A stretch of DNA of 64,000 nucleotides. It comes from a virus. The notes beneath the pieces are model-generated. The model searched no databases. It had not been told where the DNA came from and saw nothing but the letters and a program-made list of their open reading frames with translations. Location of the stretch: IMG/VR virus record IMGVR_UViG_3300029813_000617, positions 27,231 to 91,230 of that record. One strand, written 5' to 3'. Positions 39,570 to 46,576 of this stretch are shown in pieces (within the stretch, counting starts at the first letter, position 1; each line of letters starts with the position of its first letter). Made by a program: the position numbers and the translations under genes.

Positions 39570-39809
39570 GTGGTGAAGCATGACAGAATAGCACGGGTCT
39601 ACCAAGCACTAACTGCCCTGGTCGAGTTTACTGTCGAGTGCCGCCCTGATTTTTCGACGAAGGAGGGATATGAGCCAGGCGATGAGAAAGCACCGTTTTT
39701 CTCGGAGACGTTCCTTTATCTACTTCTTGGCAAGATGGATGCGCGAACATTGCTGGCTCGGCTTCGGCGGGTATGTGAAGCAGTAGACATGGACACATCG
39801 AGATTTTGA
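39570..39809 (+). CDS. small hypothetical protein, 79 aa
   Basis: GTG start (a second GTG follows directly) after GGCAGGAG. Helical (IARVYQALTALVEFTVECR, ARTLLARLRRVCEAVD). No family recognised. Confidence 0.6.
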   Translation: MVKHDRIARVYQALTALVEFTVECRPDFSTKEGYEPGDEKAPFFSETFLYLLLGKMDARTLLARLRRVCEAVDMDTSRF

Positions 39810-39828
39810 TGCCAAGAGGCAAGCACAC

Positions 39829-39863
39829 TGCCCCACTGGTGACATTGTAACAGCCAGAAAGGA
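39829..39863 (+). repeat. 33 bp leader repeat, copy 2
   Basis: TGCCCCACTGGTGACATTG then TAACAGCCAGAAAGGA before the gene at 39872. Differs by a few substitutions from copies 1, 3 and 4. Confidence 0.6.
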
Positions 39864-39871
39864 CCCTCCTG

Positions 39872-40291
39872 ATGAGCGCCTACATCGTCGATGACAAGAC
39901 CATCAACCGCATTGTTTCAGCCGCTATACTCCACACTCTAGGTTCTCTCGCACCAGCACCCAGGCTCCTCGTGCCTGACAACCCAGAACTTGATGACTGG
40001 CATTCGCTCGGCTCGGCTATGCGAGATATGAACGTAGCCGCTGTGATCGCTCGCTATGGCCCCTCTGACTCCCTGCCTGGGCCATCACCCCTCCTGCCCT
40101 ACCAGTTTCAGCCCGTGACTGCTCCAGGTCTTGTCCAAACCATCAAGAGCCTGGCGTGCTACCTGTACCAATGTTCAGAGGGCGATATCCCTAACTGGCG
40201 ACTGTATCAGCAGCTCGACAAGTGGCAAACCGAGCTTTGCCAACACTATGTCACAGAATCTGACGCATACGAGCAAGCCGAGTGGGCCTAG
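39872..40291 (+). CDS. conserved phage hypothetical protein, 139 aa
   Basis: Begins MSAYIVDDKTINRIVSA and continues MRDMNVAAVIARYG, then SLACYLYQCSEGDIPNW. This N-terminal pattern is a widespread phage/plasmid family of unknown role in which the middle YQ-SCE segment is conserved. Confidence 0.75.
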   Translation: MSAYIVDDKTINRIVSAAILHTLGSLAPAPRLLVPDNPELDDWHSLGSAMRDMNVAAVIARYGPSDSLPGPSPLLPYQFQPVTAPGLVQTIKSLACYLYQCSEGDIPNWRLYQQLDKWQTELCQHYVTESDAYEQAEWA

Positions 40292-40298
40292 TCTACTA

Positions 40299-40331
40299 TG
40301 CCCCACTAGCGGCATTGTAACTGGCAAGGAG
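40299..40331 (+). repeat. 33 bp leader repeat, copy 3
   Basis: TGCCCCACTAGCGGCATTG then TAACTGGCAAGGAG, ending in the ribosome site of the gene at 40339. Confidence 0.65.
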
Positions 40332-40338
40332 AGATAGA

Positions 40339-40641
40339 ATGAAGACCCAAGACCTGGCCTTCAACCTGGCTGACCTCACAAGCATCATGCGAACTGAGCC
40401 GATCCTATTCTCGTGCATGATCCAACCAGTCCTGACCGAGACCACCAAAGGCTTCAACAGCAAGAGCGTAGACGGTATCTATGTCCTCTGTTGCCCATTG
40501 AGTGCCGAGCGTCAGAATGCCATCGTCGAGGTCATCCGACGACCTCCTGGCAATCACCGTCCTGGTATCCCACGCCATCAGCTTCGCATGAAACAGCGAA
40601 AGTATGATCGGAGTAAGAGGGGCCGCTGGGTCACAGTCTAG
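40339..40641 (+). CDS. hypothetical protein, 100 aa
   Basis: ATG after CAAGGAGAGATAGA. Alpha/beta N terminus (ADLTSIMRTEPILFSCMI) and a very basic tail (LRMKQRKYDRSKRGRW). No family recognised. Confidence 0.6.
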   Translation: MKTQDLAFNLADLTSIMRTEPILFSCMIQPVLTETTKGFNSKSVDGIYVLCCPLSAERQNAIVEVIRRPPGNHRPGIPRHQLRMKQRKYDRSKRGRWVTV

Positions 40642-40650
40642 CCAACCTGC

Positions 40651-40684
40651 TGCCCTACCAGCGGCCCCGTAACTGGAGAAAGGA
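40651..40684 (+). repeat. 33 bp leader repeat, copy 4
   Basis: TGCCCTACCAGCGGCCCCG then TAACTGGAGAAAGGA before the gene at 40693. Confidence 0.65.
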
Positions 40685-40692
40685 AGGACAGA

Positions 40693-41001
40693 ATGCCCCT
40701 GACTGAGAAGCTACATCCCAGTAGGTTTACCGCCATGAGTGGCAAGATGTCTGCCATTCTGAGTTTCGTCCTGAATCAGTCCTGGACCGATCCTGGGATA
40801 CAGGAATTGCATGTCACCAGCGACGGCTGCCTGATGGCTCGTGTCGATGGAGACATTGGCTGCAATGACTTTATCGGGGCCGTGAGTGACTGGGACTCCA
40901 ATCTGCAGCGACTGTTCGAGGTGGCGGAGCTGACACCCGAAGAGCGGCAGGAGTTTGCAGGACTATGGCAGACCCGGGTAAAGGACTGGCGAGTTTCCTA
41001 G
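40693..41001 (+). CDS. hypothetical protein, 102 aa
   Basis: ATG after AAAGGAAGGACAGA. Sequence ELHVTSDGCLMARVDGDIGC looks beta-rich, then a helix ELTPEERQEFAGLWQ. The stop is just before the tRNA-like sequence. No family recognised. Confidence 0.65.
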   Translation: MPLTEKLHPSRFTAMSGKMSAILSFVLNQSWTDPGIQELHVTSDGCLMARVDGDIGCNDFIGAVSDWDSNLQRLFEVAELTPEERQEFAGLWQTRVKDWRVS

Positions 41002-41011
41002 GTGGAAGGGG

Positions 41012-41047
41012 GAAGCAGGTGGGTTCGAGTCCCACCGCCGCCTCTGG
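41012..41047 (+). other. tRNA 3'-half-like sequence (T arm and acceptor strand)
   Basis: GGTGGGTTCGAGTCCCACC contains a perfect 5 bp T-stem (GTGGG/CCCAC) and a canonical 7-base loop TTCGAGT, followed by CGCCGCC, the length of an acceptor strand. No matching 5' half (GGCGGCG), D arm or anticodon arm is found in the 90 bases upstream, which are coding. Phage attachment sites often copy the 3' end of a host tRNA gene, so this may be an attP core, or a decayed tRNA. No integrase gene is seen in the window. Confidence 0.5.
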
Positions 41048-41075
41048 TCCAATTCTAGCAAGAAAGGAGCACCCG

Positions 41076-41372
41076 ATGTCCAGCAATGAGGTCGCAGTCA
41101 ATACCATCAATCCTGTTCGCGGGGCTGTCGAGGCTGCGCTGCGACCTGAGAACCTACAGGGTGTCCTCATCGAGGGCACTGCCACCCGTGTGCGAGCCAT
41201 CCCCCCCCTTGCCCTGGTGGATGAGGACGTGGGCTGGCTGACACGCCACCTGACGGAGCGCCTAGTAAACGGCACGCTCAAGCCTGGCGAGATCGTGTTC
41301 AATCGATACACCGCCTGGTCTGTCTCTGGTGACCTATCTGTTTCGGCCACTGGCACTGTTCTCGAGCGGTGA
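41076..41372 (+). CDS. hypothetical protein, 98 aa
   Basis: ATG 41076 after AAAGGAGCACCCG. Soluble alpha/beta protein (RGAVEAALRPENLQGVLIEG, VRAIPPLALVDEDVGWLTRH). No family recognised. Confidence 0.65.
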   Translation: MSSNEVAVNTINPVRGAVEAALRPENLQGVLIEGTATRVRAIPPLALVDEDVGWLTRHLTERLVNGTLKPGEIVFNRYTAWSVSGDLSVSATGTVLER

Positions 41373-41412
41373 ACCCATTGCTGTTGCTCATTAGCATACA
41401 ACAGGAGGAAAT

Positions 41413-41868
41413 GTGGCAGAACTAATTATCGACCCAGAGCGAGTCAACAAGGCTTTCCTGGAGGTCCTCTACACCGAGTCTGAAGTGGAAGCCTACGCTG
41501 ATTCTGAGCTAGGGGCTGAGGGTCAACCCAAGGGGGCTATCATCGTAGAGGGAATCATGAACAGGTTTGGATTCCATCCTGAACGCCTGGAGCAGAAGCG
41601 TGAACAGGTGGGGCGCTGGCTGAGAGCTCTCCCTCACCAGTTCCACGCAGATGGTGGTGAGGATAGTGGCGGCTGGTCATTCCTGAATGCGTGCAACCAG
41701 GAGAACGGTATGCAGTGGACTGGCCTACATCAGCGTATGGAGCAACTGTTCTGTCTCGGGATGGGGTTGGGACTCGTCAGGTGCCAGTTCCCCCGCGAGA
41801 TGTGGAGTATCCTGCATGGGGGAATGCCTTACTACGTCATTGACCTTGACGCACAGATCCGGGACTAG
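41413..41868 (+). CDS. conserved phage hypothetical protein, 151 aa
   Basis: GTG start after GGAGGAAAT. FHPERLEQKREQVGRWLRAL then GGWSFLNACNQENGMQWTGL and MEQLFCLGMGLGLV, a pattern (NA-C-d--G-qWtg-h--mEqL--LG---gl) common in phage genomes. Function unknown. Confidence 0.75.
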   Translation: MAELIIDPERVNKAFLEVLYTESEVEAYADSELGAEGQPKGAIIVEGIMNRFGFHPERLEQKREQVGRWLRALPHQFHADGGEDSGGWSFLNACNQENGMQWTGLHQRMEQLFCLGMGLGLVRCQFPREMWSILHGGMPYYVIDLDAQIRD

Positions 41869-41908
41869 CGACCAACTCTGCCAGCGCATAATGGAATGGG
41901 AGGATACC

Positions 41909-42331
41909 ATGATCGACCTATGGCCAGAGGACATCCGGGCAGTGAGTGTAAAAGCTCCAGTGACCATTCTCAGAGAGCAGGCTGCATTCCTGGGCCAGAG
42001 GACCAAGAACATCGTTACCGCTGAGGTAGTCCGCTGTGTAAGCATCGACACAGTCAAGTTCGCCTTCTACATTGTAGGGCCAGCTATCAGCAACTACCGA
42101 TGGCGAGTCTTTACGATGTCCTATGGTGCGGAGTACTACCCACTGACCCTCGAACTCGCCCCAGGTGTCCTACAAGGATTCTGTGATGATGCAGCTCCAC
42201 ATGGTGTGACTGCTACCATCAGCTCTCGCGACGAGTTCCTGGTAGAGCTACGCAAAGTGTTCGCTGCTGACAAGACGCTACGAGTCATTCGAGCAATCCT
42301 GGCTCTGTCAGGCGTTGAGCCTGACGACTAG
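41909..42331 (+). CDS. hypothetical protein, 140 aa
   Basis: ATG 41909 after GGGAGGATACC. Begins MIDLWPEDIRAVSVKAPVT; a soluble alpha/beta domain (FYIVGPAISNYRWRVFTMSY, LAPGVLQGFCDDA). Recurs as a pattern in phage hypothetical families with no function. Confidence 0.65.
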   Translation: MIDLWPEDIRAVSVKAPVTILREQAAFLGQRTKNIVTAEVVRCVSIDTVKFAFYIVGPAISNYRWRVFTMSYGAEYYPLTLELAPGVLQGFCDDAAPHGVTATISSRDEFLVELRKVFAADKTLRVIRAILALSGVEPDD

Positions 42332-42346
42332 CTAGAGGAGGGATAT

Positions 42347-42664
42347 ATGGACAAGGAGAAATTCCGCAGGGCAGTCCTGGACTCAGCGGAAAACCTTGTA
42401 AGGAGAGTCCTGAGTCACAGAGTCAAAGGTCATACCCAGATTCCAGCACTTGTCTATGACCTGCGACTGGTCGGCATAAAGCCTCTTCTATCAGTCAAGA
42501 GTGGTGGTGGCTTTGTAGAAGGTGTCCAGACTACTACCTTCGGCGACACACTCAGTGAACTGATTGGTGGTGAATGGCGACTTGATGAACAGTACCAAAG
42601 AACGGAGGTCAGTGGTAACCCATCAGAAGGAGAGTGGCATGGACAAGGTGAAGTTCCGAAGTGA
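42347..42664 (+). CDS. hypothetical protein, 105 aa (tandem paralogue 1)
   Basis: MDKEKFRRAVLDSAENLVRR..., QIPALVYDLRLVGIKPL, TTTFGDTLSELIGGEWRLDE. Clearly related to the next gene, which repeats MDK-KFR, the D-QL/LRL strand and TTFGEEL...LRLD. Confidence 0.65.
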   Translation: MDKEKFRRAVLDSAENLVRRVLSHRVKGHTQIPALVYDLRLVGIKPLLSVKSGGGFVEGVQTTTFGDTLSELIGGEWRLDEQYQRTEVSGNPSEGEWHGQGEVPK

Positions 42665-42938
42665 CATGCACGAGGCACTAGATCGCCTAGTGACCCGAGC
42701 CCTAGAGGGCAAACTGGATGATGTGGACATCTGGGACCTGCAGTTGATTGCGACTACATCCAGGCGAGACTCTGGTGGTGCTGTCTGGATTGCGGATTGG
42801 AACACGAGCACCACATTCGGAGAAGAGCTCGTCATGCTGGTTGATGGCAGACTGAGGCTCGACAGTATCTATCACAGGGAGTCGCCGGCAAAGGACACTT
42901 ACACAGGAGTGACATCAGACAGCAACCTATACAGTTAG
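42639..42938 (+). CDS. hypothetical protein, 99 aa (tandem paralogue 2)
   Basis: ATG 42639 after GAAGGAGAGTGGC, overlapping paralogue 1 by 26 bases. MDKVKFRSDMHEALDRLVTR, DVDIWDLQLIATTSRRDSGG, STTFGEELVMLVDGRLRLD. Product of tandem duplication. Confidence 0.65.
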   Translation: MDKVKFRSDMHEALDRLVTRALEGKLDDVDIWDLQLIATTSRRDSGGAVWIADWNTSTTFGEELVMLVDGRLRLDSIYHRESPAKDTYTGVTSDSNLYS

Positions 42939-42947
42939 CATATAACA

Positions 42948-42959
42948 GGGGAAAACCCC
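42948..42959 (+). promoter_or_regulatory. GGGGAAAACCCC hairpin touching a GTG start
   Basis: A 4 bp GC stem with AAAA loop sits immediately before GTG 42960 and includes the G-rich ribosome site, so its folding should limit initiation. The sequence TTAGCATATAACAGG in front also occurs (TTAGCATACAACAGG) before the gene at 41413. Confidence 0.45.
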
Positions 42960-43160
42960 GTGAAGATTGATGGCCTACATATCAGGCCCCATCTCTCAGT
43001 AGACATGGAAGAGAACTCTCTTGTCATCCTGGGAGTATGCGCAAGGGCACTGCGCCAACTCGACATAGCGGAGACGGAGATTCGCCGCTTCAGGCGAGAG
43101 GCAATGTCCGATGACCGTGAGCACCTGATCGCAGTTGTCCAGAGTGTCTTCGAATGCTAA
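42960..43160 (+). CDS. small hypothetical protein, 66 aa
   Basis: GTG start. KIDGLHIRPHLSVDMEENSL then helical ALRQLDIAETEIRRFRREAM. No family recognised. Confidence 0.6.
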   Translation: MKIDGLHIRPHLSVDMEENSLVILGVCARALRQLDIAETEIRRFRREAMSDDREHLIAVVQSVFEC

Positions 43161-43191
43161 GAGGAGCCATAGTTGGCGGAAGAAGGGAAGA

Positions 43192-43722
43192 ATGAGTCCT
43201 ATCGAGAAACTTCGCCTCTGCCCCCGTTGTGAGGGCAACATTTTGGCGGACAAACAGAAGATTTGTCCTCTATGTTCTCTAGACGCAGCCATTGGAGGCA
43301 TCCGAGGATGGAGAGTGGGATGGAGGGGGCTTTATTGGGAGAACGCGGCAGTGCGGAAAATCCGAATTACAGACTGGCACCCAACTCGACAGATAGGCAG
43401 AGCCCTGACCATGTTAGTCTGGCTGAATAACGAGTGTGAGTCTGGTATAGATTTCGAGTTACTCAAAGAAGGTGAAAAGAGAGTCTGTCTGATTCACTAC
43501 AATGGCGAAGTAGCTACCTCTGCGGAGGTGACTGACGATTATGCCTTGCCCATCTGCAAGGCTCTTGTGGCATCGGGTGTAGCTGCAGAAACCGATTACT
43601 TCCAGATACAGGCAGAGAAAGATAAGAGAGAAAGGCGGGCGAGAAGCGCATTCGATATACAAGGTCCTGAGCCACACTGGGGGGCCGAGGAAGAAGCACG
43701 TGCTGCTGCATTTCCTGGCTAG
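43192..43722 (+). CDS. zinc-ribbon protein, 176 aa
   Basis: ATG 43192 after GAAGGGAAGA. RLCPRCEGNILADKQKICPLC is a compact zinc ribbon at residues 8-28. The rest is alpha/beta (EGEKRVCLIHYNGEVATSAE). No family recognised. Confidence 0.65.
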   Translation: MSPIEKLRLCPRCEGNILADKQKICPLCSLDAAIGGIRGWRVGWRGLYWENAAVRKIRITDWHPTRQIGRALTMLVWLNNECESGIDFELLKEGEKRVCLIHYNGEVATSAEVTDDYALPICKALVASGVAAETDYFQIQAEKDKRERRARSAFDIQGPEPHWGAEEEARAAAFPG

Positions 43723-43822
43723 GAGAGCAACATGAGGGATTTTCAGCCAGGGAGGCAGTCCCAGAATGGCAGGTCGATCTCTCACCGGTGATACTCAGAA
43801 TGCTCAACCAAGGAGGAGAGAG

Positions 43823-44173
43823 GTGAACTACTGGGAAGGCATAATGAACTGGCCAATCGACTCAGATTGGAAGTGCGAGATCTGCGGAATGACTTCGCCA
43901 GGGTCGTCGGTGGGTCCTCTGTTGGGCGAGCCCTTCCTAACCTGGGGTTTCCGCAATGGTACATGCCGCTGTGATATCTGCCATACCCAGTACACGATGA
44001 GGGACTGGGGGGCCGAGAAGTTTACACCAGTAACCAGACCCATCTGTCTCCTGAAGCCAGAGTACAAGGCAGCCTTTGTCAAGCTCTGGGCAGAACACCA
44101 CCGCCCAGTTGACCAGATCACAGACGAGGAATGGGAGGCAGCAGGGATCGTTCTCGAAGTTCCAGTCGAGTAG
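43823..44173 (+). CDS. Cys-rich hypothetical protein, 116 aa
   Basis: GTG 43823 after AAGGAGGAGAGAG. WKCEICGMTSPG and TCRCDICHTQYTMRDWG provide two CxxC pairs; the C terminus is acidic (DQITDEEWEAAGIV). The 100 bases before it hold only a 19-codon frame. Confidence 0.65.
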   Translation: MNYWEGIMNWPIDSDWKCEICGMTSPGSSVGPLLGEPFLTWGFRNGTCRCDICHTQYTMRDWGAEKFTPVTRPICLLKPEYKAAFVKLWAEHHRPVDQITDEEWEAAGIVLEVPVE

Positions 44174-44198
44174 CACAGCACGGAGAAAGGAGTCAACT

Positions 44199-44546
44199 AT
44201 GTCTTGGGATGTAACCCTGATGAAGGATGACCTCCCTGTAACTGTAGAATTACATACTGAGGGGGGGACCCAGGCCATTGGTGGCACAACTGATGCCTGG
44301 CTGAATGTCACCTACAACTACTCACCATACTACTATAAGTACCTGGACAACGACAAGAGTCTGAATTGGCTCAATGGACGAAAGGCCAGTGATTGCATTG
44401 AGCAGCTTCAGGCAGCTGTGATGAACCTGGGCACCGTGCGAGATCCAGACTACTGGAAAGCAACGCCAGGCAACGGAGGGCACGCCCTGGGCATTTTGCT
44501 AAGGTGGGCTCGGCAGCATCCCGACGCGACCTTCGAGGTCACATAG
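44199..44546 (+). CDS. conserved phage hypothetical protein, 115 aa
   Basis: ATG 44199 after GAAAGGAGTCAACT. MSWDVTLMKDDLPVTVELHT..., AIGGTTDAWLNVTYNYSPYY, LNGRKASDCIEQL, then GGHALGILLRWARQHPDATF. This pattern (A.lN.TYN...i, L-gk--------L, G-a-----LL-WA---P-g-feV) is a widespread phage family of unknown function. Confidence 0.8.
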   Translation: MSWDVTLMKDDLPVTVELHTEGGTQAIGGTTDAWLNVTYNYSPYYYKYLDNDKSLNWLNGRKASDCIEQLQAAVMNLGTVRDPDYWKATPGNGGHALGILLRWARQHPDATFEVT

Positions 44547-44565
44547 GAAAGGAGCGAGTCGCAGC

Positions 44566-44727
44566 TATGAGGGAGTGTTCAGAAGGCGCGGGACCAGCCT
44601 TCAGGGACACACGAGTGGGCAGAAGCATCTCTCGACACAGAGGCTATACCAGACCCTAGTTGACTCGTGGCCAGCGCCATCGCATCCGCAAGAGGCAGCA
44701 CCAGGCCAAGAAGCGAGGCAGACGCAA
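44566..44727 (+). CDS. possible basic peptide frame interrupted by one TAG
   Basis: From ATG 44566 (AAAGGAGCGAGTCGCAGCT) 30 codons lead to a TAG at 44656-44658; the same frame then continues with 23 highly basic codons (LTRGQRHRIRKRQHQAKKRG...) to another TAG. Either two small peptides, a decayed gene, or a readthrough product. An overlapping 67-codon frame at 44575 looks less natural. Confidence 0.3.
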
Positions 44728-44746
44728 GTAGAAAGGAGGACTGAAA

Positions 44747-45298
44747 GTGCATGCAAGATTGATTGTGCTTCTGGATAGGAAAGAGGGTGAGACCTCCTCT
44801 GATGCCAGGGAGAGAGCTAACTCACGCCTTATGAGTGAGAGCTTCACTGGAGAGGGGGGTCTGTTTGCCTCCCCTCCATCAGATTGGTTCGTTATCGGTG
44901 GCAGATGGTCAGGGCAACTGACCGAACTCAAGCTAGACCAGGACCAGTGGAAGGCCTTCCGAGTAGAGTATGAAGACCGAAGACTAGGCTGGATTAGCAA
45001 AAAGAATCCAGAGGAGAAGCAGAAGGCAAGAGCACAGAAGCTCTTCCGACAGTTCTTCCCTGAGTTCAAGGGGGAGCTACCGGTCAACCGAGATCCCTAT
45101 GAGACCCTCGGTTTCGAAGACGACGCCCAGGTCCTGGACGAGGTGCTCTACGAGTTCCTGGAGGGACTTGAAGACTACGCTCAGGATGGTAGTCTCTACG
45201 AGGGCGGTTGCTTTGTCGATCTGGATGACCCTCGTGCTGGGCTAGACTTAGCTATCATTGGCAAGAAGTGGTGCGTGGTCATAGACTTTCACAGCTAG
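44747..45298 (+). CDS. phage hypothetical protein with GGRW motif, 183 aa
   Basis: GTG start after AAAGGAGGACTGAAA. Contains DWFVIGGRWSGQLTELKLDQ and later EKQKARAQKLFRQFFPEF and IGKKWCVVIDFHS. The GGRW segment and overall plan are shared with the longer protein at 54810 (DWYSVGGRWTGYLQL). Function unknown. Confidence 0.7.
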   Translation: MHARLIVLLDRKEGETSSDARERANSRLMSESFTGEGGLFASPPSDWFVIGGRWSGQLTELKLDQDQWKAFRVEYEDRRLGWISKKNPEEKQKARAQKLFRQFFPEFKGELPVNRDPYETLGFEDDAQVLDEVLYEFLEGLEDYAQDGSLYEGGCFVDLDDPRAGLDLAIIGKKWCVVIDFHS

Positions 45299-45339
45299 CT
45301 CCAAGAGGAGGTGATGCCAGGGCAAACGAAGCACCGTAG

Positions 45340-45485
45340 GTAGCTGTAGGCAGGGGGGTGACCTCAGGTGACCTTTAGCCAGAGGTGATTTGAGCTGACC
45401 TTTAGTCAGAGCTGACCGCTGACCGAGGGCAGCGAGAATAGTCAGAGCTGACCGTGGGCAGTAGCTGACCGTAGACAGTGAGAAA
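45340..45485. repeat. degenerate GCTGACC tandem repeats
   Basis: At least seven copies of G(C/G)TGACC(T/G) in about 145 bp, several inside longer units such as AGAGCTGACCGTGGGCAGT and GAGCTGACCTTTAGTCAG, 17-25 bp apart. No gene fits here. They end at the GAAAGGAGAAG ribosome site of the gene at 45497. May bind a protein or be a replication-slippage product. Confidence 0.65.
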
Positions 45486-45496
45486 GGAGAAGAGTT

Positions 45497-45871
45497 ATGG
45501 GTGGGCATGACACAGTAGTAGTAGCCAGTATCCCGAAGTGCAGTTTCTGCGATAAGCCTGGAGTCTATGATGCCAAAACTACCCTGGAACCCTGGGCCGA
45601 TCTCTGTGAGGCGCATTTCCAGCAACTGGGCTGCGGCCTAGGTCTCGGGCGAGGTCAGAAGCGCATCCTGAGTTCGGAGTTGTCCAAGAACCCCGAGATC
45701 AGCTTCGAGGATTGGATGCACCAGGTTGACGTTGCACTGGAGTCGGAGATTGGCATGGACTCCAGTATCTTGCCAGACCGAGACTACTACACCTATTATG
45801 AGTCAGGCATGAAGCCGAAGGAGGTGGCGCAGGAGGTTCTTGAAGAAGAGATGGGTGGCTTACTCGGATAG
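45497..45871 (+). CDS. Cys-containing hypothetical protein, 124 aa
   Basis: PKCSFCDKPGVYDAKTTLEPWADLCEAHF is a C-x2-C...C-x2-H zinc site (residues 14-40). The rest is acidic and helical. A 7 bp hairpin overlaps the stop. Confidence 0.7.
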   Translation: MGGHDTVVVASIPKCSFCDKPGVYDAKTTLEPWADLCEAHFQQLGCGLGLGRGQKRILSSELSKNPEISFEDWMHQVDVALESEIGMDSSILPDRDYYTYYESGMKPKEVAQEVLEEEMGGLLG

Positions 45872-45887
45872 GGGAGCCTAGCTCCCC
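45871..45887 (+). other. perfect hairpin GGGGAGC/GCTCCCC
   Basis: 7 bp stem with CTA loop, beginning at the last base of a stop codon and followed by a ribosome site. No U-tract; an mRNA-stability or operon-insulator structure is likely. Confidence 0.5.
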
Positions 45888-45911
45888 ACATTCTCCTAAG
45901 GAGAGAGAGAG

Positions 45912-46523
45912 ATGCCAGAGGAATTGTTCTACCAGATCACCAAGCCCAGGGACTACTGTTATATTGGAGTCTGGTTCGACTCACCAGAGAAGTCCTACTC
46001 GAACGAAGTCGGGGTGACCTTCAAGGCTGACCCTGATGCGGGGTCCCGTGCCTCATGGTCCATTCAGGCAAAGTCCTACCGCGAGATGGTCCGGCTACTG
46101 GCAGTGGCGCACAAGTTCGCTGTGGATTCGAATGTACCAGGGGAGCAAGACAGAGTTGATGTCGGTAAGCTTCTTGCATACCTTGAGGAGACAGGGTGCC
46201 AAGCCGTAAAGGATGACCGCCTCGACAAGTGGGTTCGGGTCAGCGAGCTTGAGCCAGGAGAGCTCTGGGAGATCGACAGAGAGACTATGAGACACGCATA
46301 TCCTGCTCAACGCTTCTACCAGTTCCAGGCCTTGGCCTTGGACGAGGGCGAGGCACAGAGGCGTATTGCAAGTGCCATTTGCGAGGCTGGCAGATGGGAC
46401 TTCCTGAGAGAGTGGCTAGACGAATGTCTGCCAGTTGTCAAGGATACCAGTAAGAAGGCTCCAGAAGTCATCACACTTGACATGGCGAGGCAGTTCCTGG
46501 AGACGAGGCCACAGGCGGAGTAG
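45912..46523 (+). CDS. hypothetical protein, 203 aa
   Basis: ATG after AAGGAGAGAGAG. N-terminal beta-rich half (YCYIGVWFDSPEKSYSNEVG), central GELWEIDRETMRHAYPAQRF and a helical C terminus. No family recognised. Confidence 0.65.
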   Translation: MPEELFYQITKPRDYCYIGVWFDSPEKSYSNEVGVTFKADPDAGSRASWSIQAKSYREMVRLLAVAHKFAVDSNVPGEQDRVDVGKLLAYLEETGCQAVKDDRLDKWVRVSELEPGELWEIDRETMRHAYPAQRFYQFQALALDEGEAQRRIASAICEAGRWDFLREWLDECLPVVKDTSKKAPEVITLDMARQFLETRPQAE

Positions 46524-46537
46524 CAACATAGCAACTT

Positions 46538-46562
46538 GGGGCTGCTTACTATTAGCAGCCCC
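46538..46562 (+). other. perfect 9 bp hairpin between genes
   Basis: GGGGCTGCT and AGCAGCCCC with a 7-base loop, followed by GGAAAGGA. No U-tract. Like the structure at 45871 it lies between two genes of the same operon. Confidence 0.55.
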
Positions 46563-46576
46563 GGAAAGGATAGGAG

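Noticed and set aside
40920-41047. Complete tRNA or selenocysteine tRNA
   Set aside because: A GGCGGAG word at 40924 could pair with CGCCGCC, but the distance is about 120 bases, D and anticodon arms cannot be drawn, and the interval codes for a protein.
44566-44727. Genome-wide amber (TAG) recoding
   Set aside because: Many clear genes end at TAG directly before the next gene's start, so TAG works as a stop here.
45340-45485. Coding repeat protein
   Set aside because: All frames through the GCTGACC tract contain stops and no start with a ribosome site.
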